Shown: positions 1 to 12,860, numbered from the stretch's first letter. The stretch: 64,000 bases of DNA from Plazaster borealis (GCA_021014325.1 JAJGQC010000676.1:88519-152518), one strand, 5' to 3'. Numbers and translations: made by a program. The notes: generated by a model from the sequence alone, not told the origin.

Positions 1-1844
1 GAAGTGTACCTGCATTCTATAGTTGTGCCGATTTTGATTGTGTTGTTTAGCCTATAACTTGATATTTGAAATAAAGTTGCATCCCCTAAGGGGGGTGGTC
101 CCTGGTACTAGGCAGTTCCATCAAGTTCATTTCACGTGTACCAACACACACACACACACAGCCCCGGAAAAAAATAACGAAATATATTAAATCATAACTC
201 ACATTTTGTACAACTCACAACTATGACACTTTACAGCAGGCAGGAGCATTCTCTCCTCTTACTTACATTTCAATTTTTTTTGAAATCGGATGAATAGTTT
301 CGGAGATATTGTAAAAAATAAAGAGCAACGACAAATAACGGATGCTTGGCCTCGCGTGCAGCGCCCATTTGTTTGTGCATGACGTCACCTATGAACCCCG
401 TGGACGACAGATTTCGGAAATCTTCGGAAAGCGCCCGAAGAAGCCCGAAGAAGGTTTTTTGCGATGAGGGAGCGCTTGTTTACACAAAGTGAGATAACGA
501 TTACATCATCGTGTAGCCGACAAAATTCCGCACATGGTACATCTAGTCGCATTGCTTTTAACGTGAAAACCTATTTTCGTCGGCGTTTTCCGTTATTTGA
601 ATTAAGATTTCGTCCAGAGATAATTATCAACATGGAATGCGACATTGTAAGTGTTAATGCTGATACTTTCAAGTTTAACTTGTGAAAATTTGGTGTAATA
701 TTATCAAGTATTCTTCTACCTCCAAGAGGTTTTGTTCAACCATTCCTTGCAAAGTTGTCCTAAATACGTCACGAATGTACTTCGTACATGTTCGTGTTTC
801 CGTAACGTTCCACCACAAGAGGGCGTGTTTTGCAATAAGTTTGACAGGGCTGGGCTGTAATTATGTTTTTCTAGTCTGGGTTAGGAACAAAGCTGCCCAC
901 TCTTGTGTTTGGTAACTTCCAAGTTCTGACTTGATAATAACAGACTGTTCATCGTGAGTCAAAAGAAACCAGTATTTATTATCTATTTTTACAGGCCTAA
1001 TAAATTGAAACGAAAACGAAAGTAAAACGAAAACTTGTTCGATTGTATTGTACTCCAACTAGTTTTCAGAATTTGTCTTTGTAAAACGACTGTACCAATG
1101 CCTTCATCCTCAAGTTTTTATTAATGATTGTGGTGTATGGGCTTGGGTCTAAACTTTTACTGTATAAATACTACAATTTTTAATTTAAATTAAAGGATCA
1201 ATCTAAAATTAAAGAAAAAATTGCAGTCATAAACACTTAAATTTTATTCCATTCTGGTTCATTTAATTTGCGATTTGTTGACATAATTAGTAAAGTATAT
1301 TCACACATACACCTGCAAAACTTAACACATATTCAATTTTTATATGTTAACATTTTCCCCCACGTTGCCGCTCCTCAGTTTTGATTCACAAAATTTCACT
1401 TTTTGCCGTTCATAAAAATCATACACACAGTTTGTAAACCTCTCCAGCAGTAGAGGGCGCTCGTCATATAGTGCGCCCTCTATCGCCATAGGCTGTGTAT
1501 TAAACTTGACCGTAGCCGAATTAAAGAAAAACATAAGAATTGAACTTGAACTCAGGTACGTTTTTTGCACGACCCATGCTCATTAAAAACGATATATCTC
1601 TGCAACCAAACACCCGATCTCAAAATTTTAAATTGATTTTTACTTCTAAGATTACACCTTATCAGACCTCATCTTGTCAGAGAAAAAATCACCTGCATTA
1701 AATTTCACTGAAACTGCCTACTGGTACTGCTGTTCTAAGACTTGGGTGTGATCCTTGGTTAAATGGCAGTATCAGGTTGTAACTTCTGAACTGGCGCCTC
1801 CAAACTAAGAGATATTGCCAAAATAGGGAGACCGCCAACATTTT

Positions 1845-1940
1845 GGGGCTAAATGGCTCAGTTGGTGGAGCACTGACTCGATAATCCGGAGGTAATCCGG
1901 AGGTAATCCGGAGGTCGCAGGTCCAAATCTCTTTCCAGTC
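1845..1940 (+). repeat. tRNA-derived SINE or pseudo-tRNA with 11 bp triplication
   Basis: The sequence TGGCTCAGTTGGTGGAGCA resembles a tRNA D-arm/A-box, and CGCAGGTCCAAATCTC resembles a T-arm/B-box. Between them the 11-base unit TAATCCGGAGG occurs three times in tandem. A working tRNA would carry this segment once, so this is a tRNA-derived SINE head or a decayed tRNA. No acceptor-stem pairing is evident. Confidence 0.45.
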
Positions 1941-2103
1941 AATTTCCAAAACTGTTTATTAACTTTTATAGGTATATTTGTTTTATAGCTCAATGTTTTA
2001 ACTGTTTTTCTATTTAAATTTACACACAGACAAAACTTTATGTTTTTGTTTGTTTGACCTCCACAATGCACAGATGGTGCTTCTTTGTGTCAGTACCTTT
2101 TTT

Positions 2104-2300
2104 AAAAAACTTTTAAAAAAATGTCACAGAAGTGCCTCCTATAAGAAAATCAGTCTTTTCCCTTAACAATGGTCCTCTGGCAAAATTTGCCAGTTATAGA
2201 ACCTTAAAAACTTTTAAAAAATGCAACAGAAGTGCCTCCTATAAGAAAATCAGTCTTTTCCCTTAACAATGGTCCTCTGGCAAAATTTGCCAGTTATAGC
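2104..2300. repeat. Two-copy tandem duplication, 100 bp unit
   Basis: A unit containing CAGAAGTGCCTCCTATAAG and CAATGGTCCTCTGGCAAAAT occurs twice with a period of 100 bases. The copies are nearly identical, which suggests a recent duplication. Confidence 0.75.
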
Positions 2301-3200
2301 ACCTTCGGGACCATTCCTATTCCAAGGGGTGCCATGGTCACTGGTCATGGTGGTCTGGCTTGCTAGGTCAGTGTTAAAAAGGATTTATATGAAATATGGA
2401 CACATGCAAAAGCGGAGTAACTTGGAAATGACAAGCTAACTGGTCCTGCTGGAAATGTTTAGGCCAAACTCTGAAAATAGTACATCTTAACTACACCCCT
2501 AAACTTAGATTTATCTTACACTGCTGCTGGCAAGGATGTTGTTTTTTTACCCAGACTTAAACTATAAACAACGTGAAACTTTATGCTTTCTTGCAAAGTT
2601 ACCAATCTTACATTTAACATCTATGAAAATATTTGCAGGCATTACTATGACACCCAAATTCCTTAAATTTATTTTTTTATTCAACTTTCAAATTCAGGGC
2701 TTGAATTTGGGGAAAAAATCCACAAGACCGCAGGGCTTGTTGCTCAGAATTTTTACTGGACCGGAACATTTTTTACAAAACCAAAGTCATATGAGAAGAA
2801 AAAATCCCAAACGCCACAAAAACACACCAAAAGTTAACTTGTTTTTTCATACTTCTGCGCCTGTGCAAGTTTTTCACTTGCAGATTGCGTAACACAACAC
2901 TGCGTAACACAACACTGAACGCTTTTTTCTTCCGGGCGGCAACACGACGGAGTCACAGCGCCAGTGCACAACTTGGACTTATTTTCGGAAATAATGTCAT
3001 TCATGGATGTATTTGATAGGTTTTGAACTCAGCAAAAGTGTAATTAAAGGCACCAAGAATAAGTGAATGGAGTTTCAGCTTCTCAAATTAGGTAAAAATA
3101 TTTTAAAATGTTACTCAAAATTTTGTTCGCATTGTAAAGGATCTTTATACCCAGGACGTCAGTGCAGTGGCACTGACTGACGTCCTACCAGGGCTATTTT

Positions 3201-4117
3201 TAGACCCAGTTACTGGGGCGCTGTAGGCAGCCTACTACTCTTTTTTTTTCTCTCGAAATTTTGACATCTGCGGTCGTACTAGCGCCCCAGCGAGTCGCAG
3301 TATTGTACCCGAGGGGTGCACCCCACTAAATATGAAGAAAACAGAGCGTCGAGCTCATGAATATTTTGTAGGCCCTCAAAATATCCTATATTAGACAGAT
3401 TTGAGAGCCCAATAAAAGGGGTAGAGTGTAAAAATGTTGCCCAATTGTAACCTGGGGGTTGTTGACTTCCAACTTGAGGTATTTTGGATGACATATGCCC
3501 TGAAAAAATGGTCCTATTTGCCGAGAGGTGTAGGGACATTTTTCAAGATTGATGCTCGGACGTTTGGAAAATTACACTGGTGTAGGGGTGTTTTTATTTG
3601 GAGAGAGAATAACTCAACGGGACCAGGGACTCCCTATATTAAATTGAGCAGAGAATAAATTTTCAAGAGTCAATAAATACTTTTCACTTGACTGTAAAAA
3701 GGTGTGGGACTTTTAAGGATTTTTCGCGTATTTTTGAATATTTAGCCTTTTGCACTGAATGCTATGGGAGTGGAATTAGTGGGGTGCACCCCGAGGGATC
3801 TTCATCCAGCTCTCGGCTTGATTTTTGACGGGTTCTCTGCCTCAACAGTGATGACTACGCAGTTAAAAGGTAGGGCACCCGTCGACTAGACAGGCGCCTT
3901 GCCTCAACCGTGATAACAGCGCGGTTGAGGCAGGACACCTGTCCAATATTAGACGGGTGTCCTGCCTCAACCACCCTGTTATTACATCAAGGTGGAGGCA
4001 AGGCACCCGTCTAAATTGAAGATCCCTCGTGGAAAATATTTATACGCTGGGGCGCTAGTACGACCGATGATGTCAAAATTTCGAAAAAGGAGTACAGCGC
4101 CCCAGTTACTGGGTCTA
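3201..4117. mobile_element. Non-autonomous inverted-repeat DNA transposon, about 0.92 kb
   Basis: The left end TAGACCCAGTTACTGGGG and the right end (4045-4117) are inverted copies. The arms are about 92 and 73 bases and include a shared GGTCGTACTAGCGCCCCAGC segment. The interior holds a second set of inverted segments around GGTTGAGGCAGG (3835-4020). No transposase frame is present. A target-site duplication is not clear. Confidence 0.65.
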
Positions 4118-4561
4118 TCTAGAACTATGGCTCCCGTGAGCCTTAGGAGTCACACATTTTAGGCCTCTGTAACGCTATACGTTTTCAAAATGGTGATTGA
4201 TAGTTCAAGATTGTATGGTCAGCCGGTGTCGGGGAATTCTGTCCCCCCCGCACAGCGGTCCGTAGCCCCATTGTGCCAATACTCTGGACTTCCTCCGATC
4301 ATGGAGGATGTACCTCCAGGAGGTTACATTTGTTTTCGAAAAGAAACTCAAATTTTTATGCCGAGATTTTTTCCCCAGTTGTCACTTATTGTAGCTCATT
4401 TGTGGACAGCAGATTAAGTCGAAAAAGAGCAAAGAGCGCGCTCGTTTTGGTGTAATTTATGAAGAAAATCAGCGGCGTTACTGACACGGTTTGACTGCCC
4501 GTCATCCGTGATATTTTTTGATGCGCTAGTCTTGGTGTGCAAGACATTTCTGATTTACCTT

Positions 4562-4699
4562 TCACGCACAGCGCGGCCGACGACCTGCTTATTCAACTCA
4601 CAAATAACGCCCGCCACGAACACCTGACTTTAGCCCACGACCGCCCCGCACGCTATTTGGTGAGTTGAATGAGCATGTCGTCGGCTGCGCTGTGCGTGA
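4562..4699. mobile_element. Short MITE with 40 bp inverted repeats
   Basis: The arms at 4562-4601 and 4660-4699 are near-perfect inverted copies, starting TCACGCACAGCGC and ending GCGCTGTGCGTGA. Only about 58 bases separate them. The element is non-coding. Confidence 0.7.
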
Positions 4700-5040
4700 C
4701 GAGCAACGTTTCCTTTGTAATTGTACTATTCACCTAAAACTTTCTCAACACATTGTACATACATTCACAATGCTAGCGCATCACTTTTACCGAATTACAT
4801 GCAAAAACCTCCTCAAGAAATGAAATTTCTTACTCAATACTCGCGACGATTTTGCTGTCAAAAGCACACTCAAAGCTTGAACCCGAATGCGCAGACCAAT
4901 CATTCGGCGCACAGGCACTGCTGTTCACTGCTCATAGCGCACAAATAAAGCCAACGCGGTGTGCTCTGGAAGCCTCGTGTAACACCCCTTTCACAGAATG
5001 GTTGGTCCGAGCATTTGGGTTCAAGCCTTGAGTTAGCCCT

Positions 5041-5331
5041 AGGGCCCAATTTCATAGAGCTGCTTAACAGTCGATTCTGTGCTTACGTACGAGTTTCTGT
5101 TTCATAGTGCTGCTAACCGTAAGCACACGAAAAGGCATGCTAACCTTCCGGTGCTTACTGCACGAAAATGAATGACGTAACAATGCAAAACCATTGTGAA
5201 CGTGCAAGATGGCTGCCGTATTCATATTTTCTTGCTAACCTGTGAAATACGCTAAGGCTTAAGCAAATTTTTATGCTACAGTTAACACGAAAATTTGCTT
5301 ACCGATAAGTAGCGCTATGAAATTGGGCCCT
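5041..5331. mobile_element. Palindromic MITE with AGGGCCCAATTTCATAG ends
   Basis: It starts AGGGCCCAATTTCATAGAG and ends CTATGAAATTGGGCCCT, with weaker inversion inside. It is the clearest complete member of a family that recurs at about 30.6, 33.8, 34.5, 34.7, 38.8, 50.8, 51.2, 52.0 and 55.2 kb. It is non-coding. Confidence 0.75.
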
Positions 5332-5689
5332 GGCCACTTCTGTGGCCAAGCTAAATGTGTTCACTACCTCTTGGCTTGCCCTGAGTGTTTTGGATGTTTA
5401 TGTAAATAACCTTTTAAAAAGATATTTCAAATAAAAAATAGTTCAATTTCCTCCGAATTACTTCTCTTGATGTATACTGAGCGCGGCCATTTTGGAACAA
5501 TCCCAGTCATGCCAATCAAATCACGACGTCATCAGCTGTCCGGGCTGTGGGGGGAGCGAGGGTGCTCACAATTCAACGGATGTTTCATGTGACACATACA
5601 GTATCGCGCGCGCTAAAATAATGCGCATAGTCACCAGGCTATATTCACATACAACGTCTGTTAAATTGTTCACTCTTTTGCTCCGTTTG

Positions 5690-5870
5690 TGGAACCTTAC
5701 AACAGCCTGTTGGTTTTTGACCGCCTATGTCAATGTGAAGGTCATTATGGCTAAAACAGAAGAAATGTTGTCCAAGCGATAACTTCAGCAGGACTTGGCA
5801 TACTAAGATGTTGTTCCTAACCAAGCTGCGACAAAAGTGAAACTTCTAAAACTTTGCATCTTCTTACTTA
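5690..5870. repeat. Single dispersed copy of the 124-140 bp satellite unit
   Basis: It contains AAGGTCATTATGGCTAAAAC, GCGATAAC and GACTTGGCATA, the marks of the tandem array at 21.28-21.86 kb and of another solo copy at 23.09-23.23 kb. Confidence 0.55.
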
Positions 5871-6304
5871 CAAGTGCCAGAACAATAAGGGGGGCTCCTG
5901 TTGGTCCATTAGTCAAAACAAAACAACTTGCGTGACCAATCGCACACCCTTCGTGCTTTGGTTGTACGCCAACTGATCTTGCTGATTGACGCAAGCCTGG
6001 CACGCATAACAAAGCCGTGTATTTAAAAGCATCTGACCATGAATGTGGTAAAATGAATTTTCTTCAAACTTGGTGTGTGGATTGGTGTAAAAACCTTAGA
6101 ACTTCTTTTTTTACCACCAAGGTCAAATAATGTCAAGAGCCAGTCCAGGCTGGCGGGGCATTCATGTTTACCAAACCTGTTGTTTCTTGTTCATTACTAT
6201 AATTGCACATTGGTTAGTGTAACCTTTCATTGATGACTGTTTTTGTAAACATCGTTGTTTCCATATACATGTAGGTGAGCTTTGTATTCAGTTTGATGCC
6301 AAAG

Positions 6305-6455
6305 TTCTACGTCAGGAATGGGACTCAACAGACTGTGGACTGGCGTTGGGCGCTTCAATGCCAACATCTGCATGTGGAACCTTGCTGACAATCCAGCCTG
6401 TGACTCGCACAATCATACCACCATATTAACCAGAAACATCTCCTGCGTACCTCAG
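6305..6455 (+). CDS. Candidate orphan exon of an extracellular protein
   Basis: One frame beginning around 6306 reads without a stop into a strong donor (CAG then GTGAGT, 6453-6461). The product has spaced cysteines and two N-glycosylation sequons (NHT and NIS) in the segment NPACDSHNHTTILTRNISC. The frame is closed by a stop at 6294, so an acceptor would be needed at about 6304, and the visible CAAAG there is weak. It ends in phase 0, while the first recognised fibrinogen-gene exon needs phase 1, so it does not join that exon directly. I do not recognise the domain. The opposite strand is also open here, which weakens the call. It may be an upstream exon of the fibrinogen gene, a separate gene, or chance. 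Confidence 0.25.
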
Positions 6456-6459
6456 GTGA

Positions 6460-7859
6460 GTTTAACATATTTCATAGAAGGTCTTTGATGGATTTTGAAG
6501 CAGTTTTTTGTCACACTCTGTTTTTTATGTAGAAATTCGTCCAGTGGTAGCAAGAAACACTTGAGTGTTCACTCGGACCCTACATGTGCCAGATAATGTC
6601 CAAATGTTAAAAAAGTGTTGGTGAGTCCTGTAAGTTGGACTACACGTACATGTAATGTACACTATGTAGCTGTATGGTACCATAGTAGATAAAGTAATTC
6701 ATACATTTTCACATGATGCACTTAAATAATACAGTGTATATGTACATTTATCTATGCTTCCTGTCTATGAATTTTTGAGTCGTTAGCTACCCAGTATTTG
6801 ATTTATTTCCCTAATTATCTAAGCTCTTAAGAGTGTGGCAACATCCCCCAATTTTACCCCGACACTCCAAAAGGTCCAACATTTACCACCACACCATCCA
6901 AGATATATTTTTTTTTTAAAAATCTGTGCATTTCTCAACAATGTTTACATCTAAGTGACTTCTTTACATGCCCTGATATTGTATAGGATTATTGGAGTCC
7001 TTTAGTTTATTTCCCTAACATCGAAGTTCTTAAGGGCGTGGCAGCATCCTCAATCTTATCCTGATGAGCGAAAGGTGCAATATATTTACTACCACACCAT
7101 ATGTTTTGTAAAAGTCTGTAAAAAAGCAACACAAAAACAAAACAAATCTCTGGCACCTGACCCCCCCCCCTTAGGTGTGAAAAATGGTCTATTCTAGGAT
7201 ATCAGGGAATTTGACTCCCCCCGGTCATTACACTTTGGAGAAATGGCTTAATTAGTCATTATGTGGTTTGGTTTATTCGCCCCTTGACTCAGTCAAGGGA
7301 TAAACTGCTTTTACTTGCTGAGAGAAGATGTAGTTAGTGTTCACTTTAAAAAGAGCTCTAATGTCAAAATTCAGTTTTGTGATTCACATATCTGACATTC
7401 ATGGACAAATTGTGACAAGTCTCTTACCTAACTAGGTGTAAAATGTCATCCTCTTTCAGTGTTTCATTGGATGTCAACATTCAATTTCAAACTTTTTGGG
7501 GTTGAATAGCCTATCGTGGAAAACAATTAGTGTGTGATTTCTCTGAATATTTCATGATTTCAGGATTTTCTTCAAAACATTTTCAGTCTTTACGTACGTA
7601 AACAAATGTTACAGACCGATTATTTGAAGTGAGACGTCATTTCAAAGGGCACGTCAAGTCAATGACTGGGGGTATTGAGGCAATGTAAGCCCTTACACTG
7701 TGTTACATACAACAATGTTGGTGGCAGCAGATTCACCTGCTAAATTTGTTGTTTAAACATGGATTTACATGCACCTGTTGAGTCTGCTGCCACCAAGGGT
7801 CCAAAGGCATCCATTGTCTCTTTCTGTCTAGTGCTTCATGAAGAATGTATCTGGCCTGG
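6460..7859. other. Non-coding stretch
   Basis: AT-rich sequence without a supported exon. A diverged direct duplication is visible between 6780-6930 and 7000-7130 (both contain TTATTTCCCTAA, a GTGGCA-ACATCC-like segment and ACCACACCAT). Confidence 0.45.
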
Positions 7860-8244
7860 TTAAAGGGTCTTTATACGTTTAGTAATCACTCTTAAAATTA
7901 ATGGCAATAGAAACCTACTTGGTTAGAAGTAGGCTACAGCAGATTTCTATAGTATAAAGCATTTTGAGAATCATTTCACTTTGAAGTAATGTGGTTATGG
8001 TTATGGAAAAAGATGTGAGTTTTTATCCCTGAAAATTTGAATATTAGAGAATGTGTATTCCAATTGCAGATTATTCTTCCTGAGTGGACATAACCGCTCC
8101 AGATTTTTTGACAATATCTCAAAAATGCTACCACCTTTTAAAATGAAATTTTCACAGGTTAGTTTCATGGCATATATATCGACAACTATATAGGATTGAA
8201 ACAAACAGTGGGTTCCAATTACCAAACGTATACAATCCCTTTAA
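7860..8244. mobile_element. MITE of about 385 bp, empty-site sister copy
   Basis: The ends TTAAAGGGTCTTTATACG and ACGTATACAATCCCTTTAA are inverted repeats. On the minus strand it matches the element in fibrinogen-gene intron 1 (13652-17026), where a 3.0 kb insertion splits the sequence. Here the corresponding CCCACTGTTTGTTTC is uninterrupted. It is non-coding. Confidence 0.75.
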
Positions 8245-8598
8245 ATGTTGCTCATGTGCTGCATGTTCAGTACATGCAGAGCAATAACTTTAAAAAGTCG
8301 TTTTGAAAGCTAAATGAAAAATTCCAGAAAAACACCAAAAATCCACTTGATGCTGTACATTTTACATTTGTATAACACACCATTGATGATGGAGATTTCA
8401 CACCCCTTCATTAATTGACTAAAATACTCATGCAAGGAAACCTCCTATTCATGCCCAAATTCATTGGCGCTGCATACACCAAGGGAATACTTTGCACTTG
8501 TAAATGGTCACATGGAATCAGATCAGAAGTAGTGGCAGAATGTTTTGTTTTATAAAATATGTTAAAATATTTTATAATTGGATTAATAACTAATTTTT

Positions 8599-9169
8599 TT
8601 AAGAGGAAGGGAAATGTCAAATTCAATTTTGTGACGTACTCATTTTCCAATAGATAGAGTCTCTAACCTCATTTTAAAATGGTGTAAATTGACATTGTAT
8701 GCGATACCTTTCCAGTGTTGAAAATTTGTCAACATCCAAAACATCTGATGACATCATTCTGAGAAACATGGGTCTCTACGTTTTTGCACGGGGATGTTTT
8801 GGTTCACTCCTGACTTTCAAGAATATTGAATGAAAAAGCATTGTATTTGACCTTTTGACTGACAAAAAATTCCTCCTTGGAACGTAAAGATCCCTTAGTT
8901 GTTGAAATCCAATGACATCATGTTTCAAATTTCGCTCTGGAAAAGGTGGTTATGAATCAAAACATCCCCGTACAAAAATGAAGAGGCCCATTTATCTCAG
9001 AATGATGTCATCAGATGTTTTGAATGTTGACAAATTTTTCACTGGAATGTCGAATACAATGTCAATTTACACCATTTTAAAAGGAGGTTAGAGACCTGTA
9101 ATTTTTTCCCCACTGACATGAGGACTCAATCTATCACAAAATTGAATTGGTCATTTCCCTTCCTCTTAA
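8599..9169. mobile_element. Long-palindrome (foldback) MITE, copy 1
   Basis: The left end TTAAGAGGAAGGGAAATG and right end CATTTCCCTTCCTCTTAA are inverted, and inversion extends through most of the 571 bases (for example CATCTGATGACATCATTCTG against CAGAATGATGTCATCAGATG). Related copies lie at 18.5-19.5 kb and 23.3-23.9 kb. No coding capacity. Confidence 0.75.
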
Positions 9170-10190
9170 AAGTTACATGTTAAAGCTAAGTTACAGCTGT
9201 AATACACATGGATTTTAATCAACAATGTTTTAACAAATAAGTTATGGCCACACACTTGCAGGGCCACACCTTTCATGTGGGCATTACGGGGTCCTGCCAT
9301 TGTTGTTGTTCTATTCCCTTTTCTGAAAAATTGTGATATATCTTATAATACTCTGTCTGATCTTTTACATAACAATGTAACTTCTGCATTGAAAAACAAC
9401 CACCAGGTACATCATGTTGTATTATGCTAGATGAGGGCTGTTACTGCATAATACTCCAGCATCAAAGAAAGAAAAGACCCTTTCAAACAAAGTCCAACGA
9501 GACCAGTCCTTTAAGTTGTACTGTTGACATGTATATGGTTTTCTCTCCACTGTAAAACAACTCAAAGTAAATGATGGTCAAGTCTTTACAGAGAGGGTCT
9601 TATCTTTCTTTGATGCTAAAGTATTACAACCTGACACACGCGCGAGTTGTTATGGTTGGTCATGGTGGTTGAGTCAAAACAGTCGGTTTGCGTATCGGGG
9701 CCTACCACTTCAAAATGAAATATCTTCCAAAGTCGCAAAAAGTCTCAGCCAATTTTGATTTTAAACTGTTGCTGAAGGTTCAGGCTTTTAGAAAAAGTGA
9801 GAATTAAAGTGGCAATCGGCGGAAATATATTTTTTCTTTGCCTCTTAAGAAAAATAATGACTTTAAAAAGGCATTTTGTGTGGTGTTTCAGGCTTTTTCA
9901 AACAGTAAACAGAAATCAAACTGATTCTAAATTTAATTTTCATAAAATATAGACTGTAAACAACTATCGACACGGTTTTCATGGCGTTATCTTCTATGAA
10001 ATGCTCAGAGCAGCAAGTTAAAATACTTGTTAATCTTAACAGTTTACATCACATGTTTTACAATTTTGTGACTATACAAGGGTTTAACCCATATTTTAAA
10101 GTGATTTTGTCATTAATTCTTTAATACAATATGCATCTGGACCACTGGGAACATTAAACAAATAGGAGTATTGATTTTTGAAACAATAAT
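9170..10190. other. Non-coding stretch
   Basis: No exon recognised. A weak inverted repeat joins about 9420-9480 and 9590-9640 (TGCTGGAG/CATCAAAGAAAG-type segments), probably another decayed inverted-repeat element. Confidence 0.4.
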
Positions 10191-10199
10191 TATTTGCCT

Positions 10200-10535
10200 A
10201 TTTTGGCGCAGTTTGACCTTGAACTGGCCCACTGTGTGTTGGTTCGAATTCCCTGTCATGACACTTGTGCCCTTGAGCAAGGCACTTAACCATAATTGCT
10301 TTGTAAAAAGTTGGGACAGTAGTGCATTCTGTTCTACCAGCCAGGCTCCTAGTGGATGATACCCATGCCTACATCCTTATGGACTGTAAAGGGGGTAACC
10401 CTATTTCAGCCCCAGGAGTAGGTGGCAAAGTGCCCCTGGTGACAGTTGATTTGGGTCAACAGCCCAAATCAATTAACTTTAGCCCTCACCTAGTGGCCGT
10501 CCGGCCTTGTGATGTAAGGTTAATTTCTCATTAAA
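10200..10535 (+). repeat. tRNA-derived SINE, plus orientation
   Basis: The B-box-like TTGGTTCGAATTCCC is followed by ACACTTGTGCCCTTGAGCAA and GGCACTTAACCATAATTGC, the same core seen reversed at 39.47-39.58, 61.1-61.3 and 62.6-62.7 kb. The tail region contains paired TTGGGTCAACAGCCCAAATC. It is a SINE; the open frames across it are not genes. Confidence 0.65.
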
Positions 10536-11329
10536 AAATTCTTTAAAATATTTTTTAAAAACAGGAACCTCAAAACCACAGCAAGCCTTATGTCCAAGTG
10601 TCCAATAGTATTTTACAATCAAAGCTTAAACTTTTCTTTGTTGGAAAAGAAAAGACAGAAACATAGTTTTGAAGTTGTGTTTGAGAGAACAAGGTTGCAA
10701 TTGGGGTTCATTTAGACTATAATGATCCACATAAAGTATGCCTCGAAATTGTGTGGTTTTTCTTTTACTTCTTGAACTAACACAGTCTGCCATTTTGTAG
10801 AGCCAATTGTTTTGACTCCTCATAACAAACGGTTTGTATAGCCCAAAGCGCCCAATCCAAGGCAACGTGTCCCTTTAGTAAGAACAATGGTTGTAATGTA
10901 TTTCATAACATTATGTTAAAACTATAAATCTTACTCCACCAATTAAAACATCTTTCCAACCATATTCATAGAAGGCTGTGTACTGTCTGAGTACAACTTG
11001 TCTCAATAACAATTCTTCCAGGATTTTGGCCAATCTCAATTAAGATCCAAATAAAAGATTAAATTGCGAGGAAAAAAACTAGTAGAAATGTGCACCAAGT
11101 ATTATTCTAAATGGCCATTACATGATCTGATAGTGAAACAGCATTTGCATCTAGTTTCAATTTTTTTCCCCCTGAGTTCAGACTAAATTAGATAAATGAG
11201 ACACCATTGCTTTTAATGAGTGTAGGGTTATTATTTGTTTGTTTGCTGTTTCAGTCTTTTGTATTTGACAGTATTGACAGTAATTTCTCAAACTGTTACC
11301 GGTAGCTAATAGTCCATGAGCCCTGGGCT

Positions 11330-12860
11330 GAAATTTCACATATTGGGACCAACTCGAGAGGCTGATTCTAATATCACTTTTCTTGTTGCAAATAATAATC
11401 CACAACTCACCATAAACTACGACAGCCTTTTAAAAAATTTGATTAATACCAGTTTTCGAAAGATTTTCACCGTGAAATTTGAAAACTCTTAGCCTCTTCT
11501 GTTGTTGTTAAGCCAACGGCTGTTTAGATAGAAATTTTTTGTTTAAGCCCATGCATTTGCATGGAGAGTGAATATTTCAGTTGTGCATACTCAAACAGCT
11601 GTTGTATGCAGCACCTGTATGCGTGCCCGGCCTTTTACATGTATATCCAATCAAGAAGACACTTTGGAAAGAGTTCAGATGCATTTTCTATTTTTGTCTA
11701 GGTCTCCCTTCAAGGGCTTTATATATTTCTGACAAAGAAAAGTGTTATCATCAGTCCGATAGATTCAGTTTGGACTTCAATTGTTAAATAACAGGATCCA
11801 TTTTCTAGTCAGTTTGTTGTTAAATGCTTATATAACATGTGTGATTTGCCAATTGCTAATTGTTGTTGTTAACCCTAGATGACGCTGTGATGTAGTGAAA
11901 TTTCAACACAAAAGGGCGAGAACAAATGCTGCTCATCACTCTCTTTTTTATCGTTTTCTCGGGCTGTAGGATGCGATCCACTCTGAAGTTAAATATATGT
12001 TTAGCCTTCATTCTTTTACTCAAATAATTAGAAACATCTACTGGCACCGGGTTCTGGGGTTCCCTTGACATAAATTAAATAAGGGCTTGTAGGGAACCTT
12101 TTCTTCTTTCTTTTTCTTGTTTAATATAGGCTATTTCCACTCTGCTTTTGTTCTCTATGCATTTTAGATACAGTGTTTTAAAAGCTATATTTGTACAGGC
12201 AACAAATGGAAGGGGGCACAATGTGCCCAATCCTTCTGCCATCGACCCCACCCCCAGTCCTGATAAGGTTAAGTACACATATTTGGTAAATATTCATCTC
12301 CCATATTCAGAATAAAATATAAATTAACTATTTTCAAAGATCCTTTGCTAAGGGGGAGACAGACCTACTGTGCATAAAATCATAAGTATATTACTAAATA
12401 TGTAAAATTTCAGCCTATGGCTCATGAACTAATAGAACAAACCTGCATCACAACCTTCTCTAAACTTTACTAACAACTGGTATAACAAACGCATTTTTCA
12501 ACAAAATGTCACCTATACCAATAAATATCCCTCTTGATGACTTTATTAGAAAAAGTACAGCAGCCTTCTGACACAGAGAAACATTGTTGACAGGCAGCCA
12601 TGCTTGACAAGCGACAAATACAACGGCTGTTTGAGTATGCACAACTCAAATATTAGTTCTCCCTGCAAATACATGGGCTTTTCAACAACAGAAGAGGCTA
12701 AGAGGTTTCAAATTTTACCAGGAAAATCTTTTGAAAACTTGTGTTAATCTAATTTATTGGAAAGGCTATCATAGTTTATGGTAAGTTGTGAATTATTTAC
12801 AACAAGAAAAGTGATATTAGAATTAGTCCCTGGAGTTGGTACCGGCAAGTGTAGCTGGCT
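11330..12860. mobile_element. Element with long (about 250-300 bp) inverted repeats
   Basis: Sequence from about 11330 to 11640 returns inverted at about 12590-12860. Shared landmarks include CAAGAAAAGTGATATTAGAA (reversed in the left arm), CAACAGAAGAGGCTAAGAG and TGAGTATGCACAAC. The arms enclose about 950 bases with no transposase. It looks like a non-autonomous DNA element. Short frames here are arm sequence, not exons. Confidence 0.6.

Larger units (their letters stand above)
1..3200. other. Non-coding stretch, no gene recognised
   Basis: AT-rich sequence with a short (CA)n tract near 145-160, a TGACGTCA-type CRE-like site near 380-387, and repeats described separately at 1845-1940 and 2104-2300. 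A 73-codon ATG-initiated frame at 464-685 contains a possible donor after its last ATG (near 646), but it has no recognisable domain or partner exon, so I do not call it a gene. Confidence 0.5.

Noticed and set aside
2536..2892. 118-codon plus frame
   Set aside because: It is lysine- and phenylalanine-rich translation of AT-rich DNA with no domain, no splice context and no neighbouring exon.
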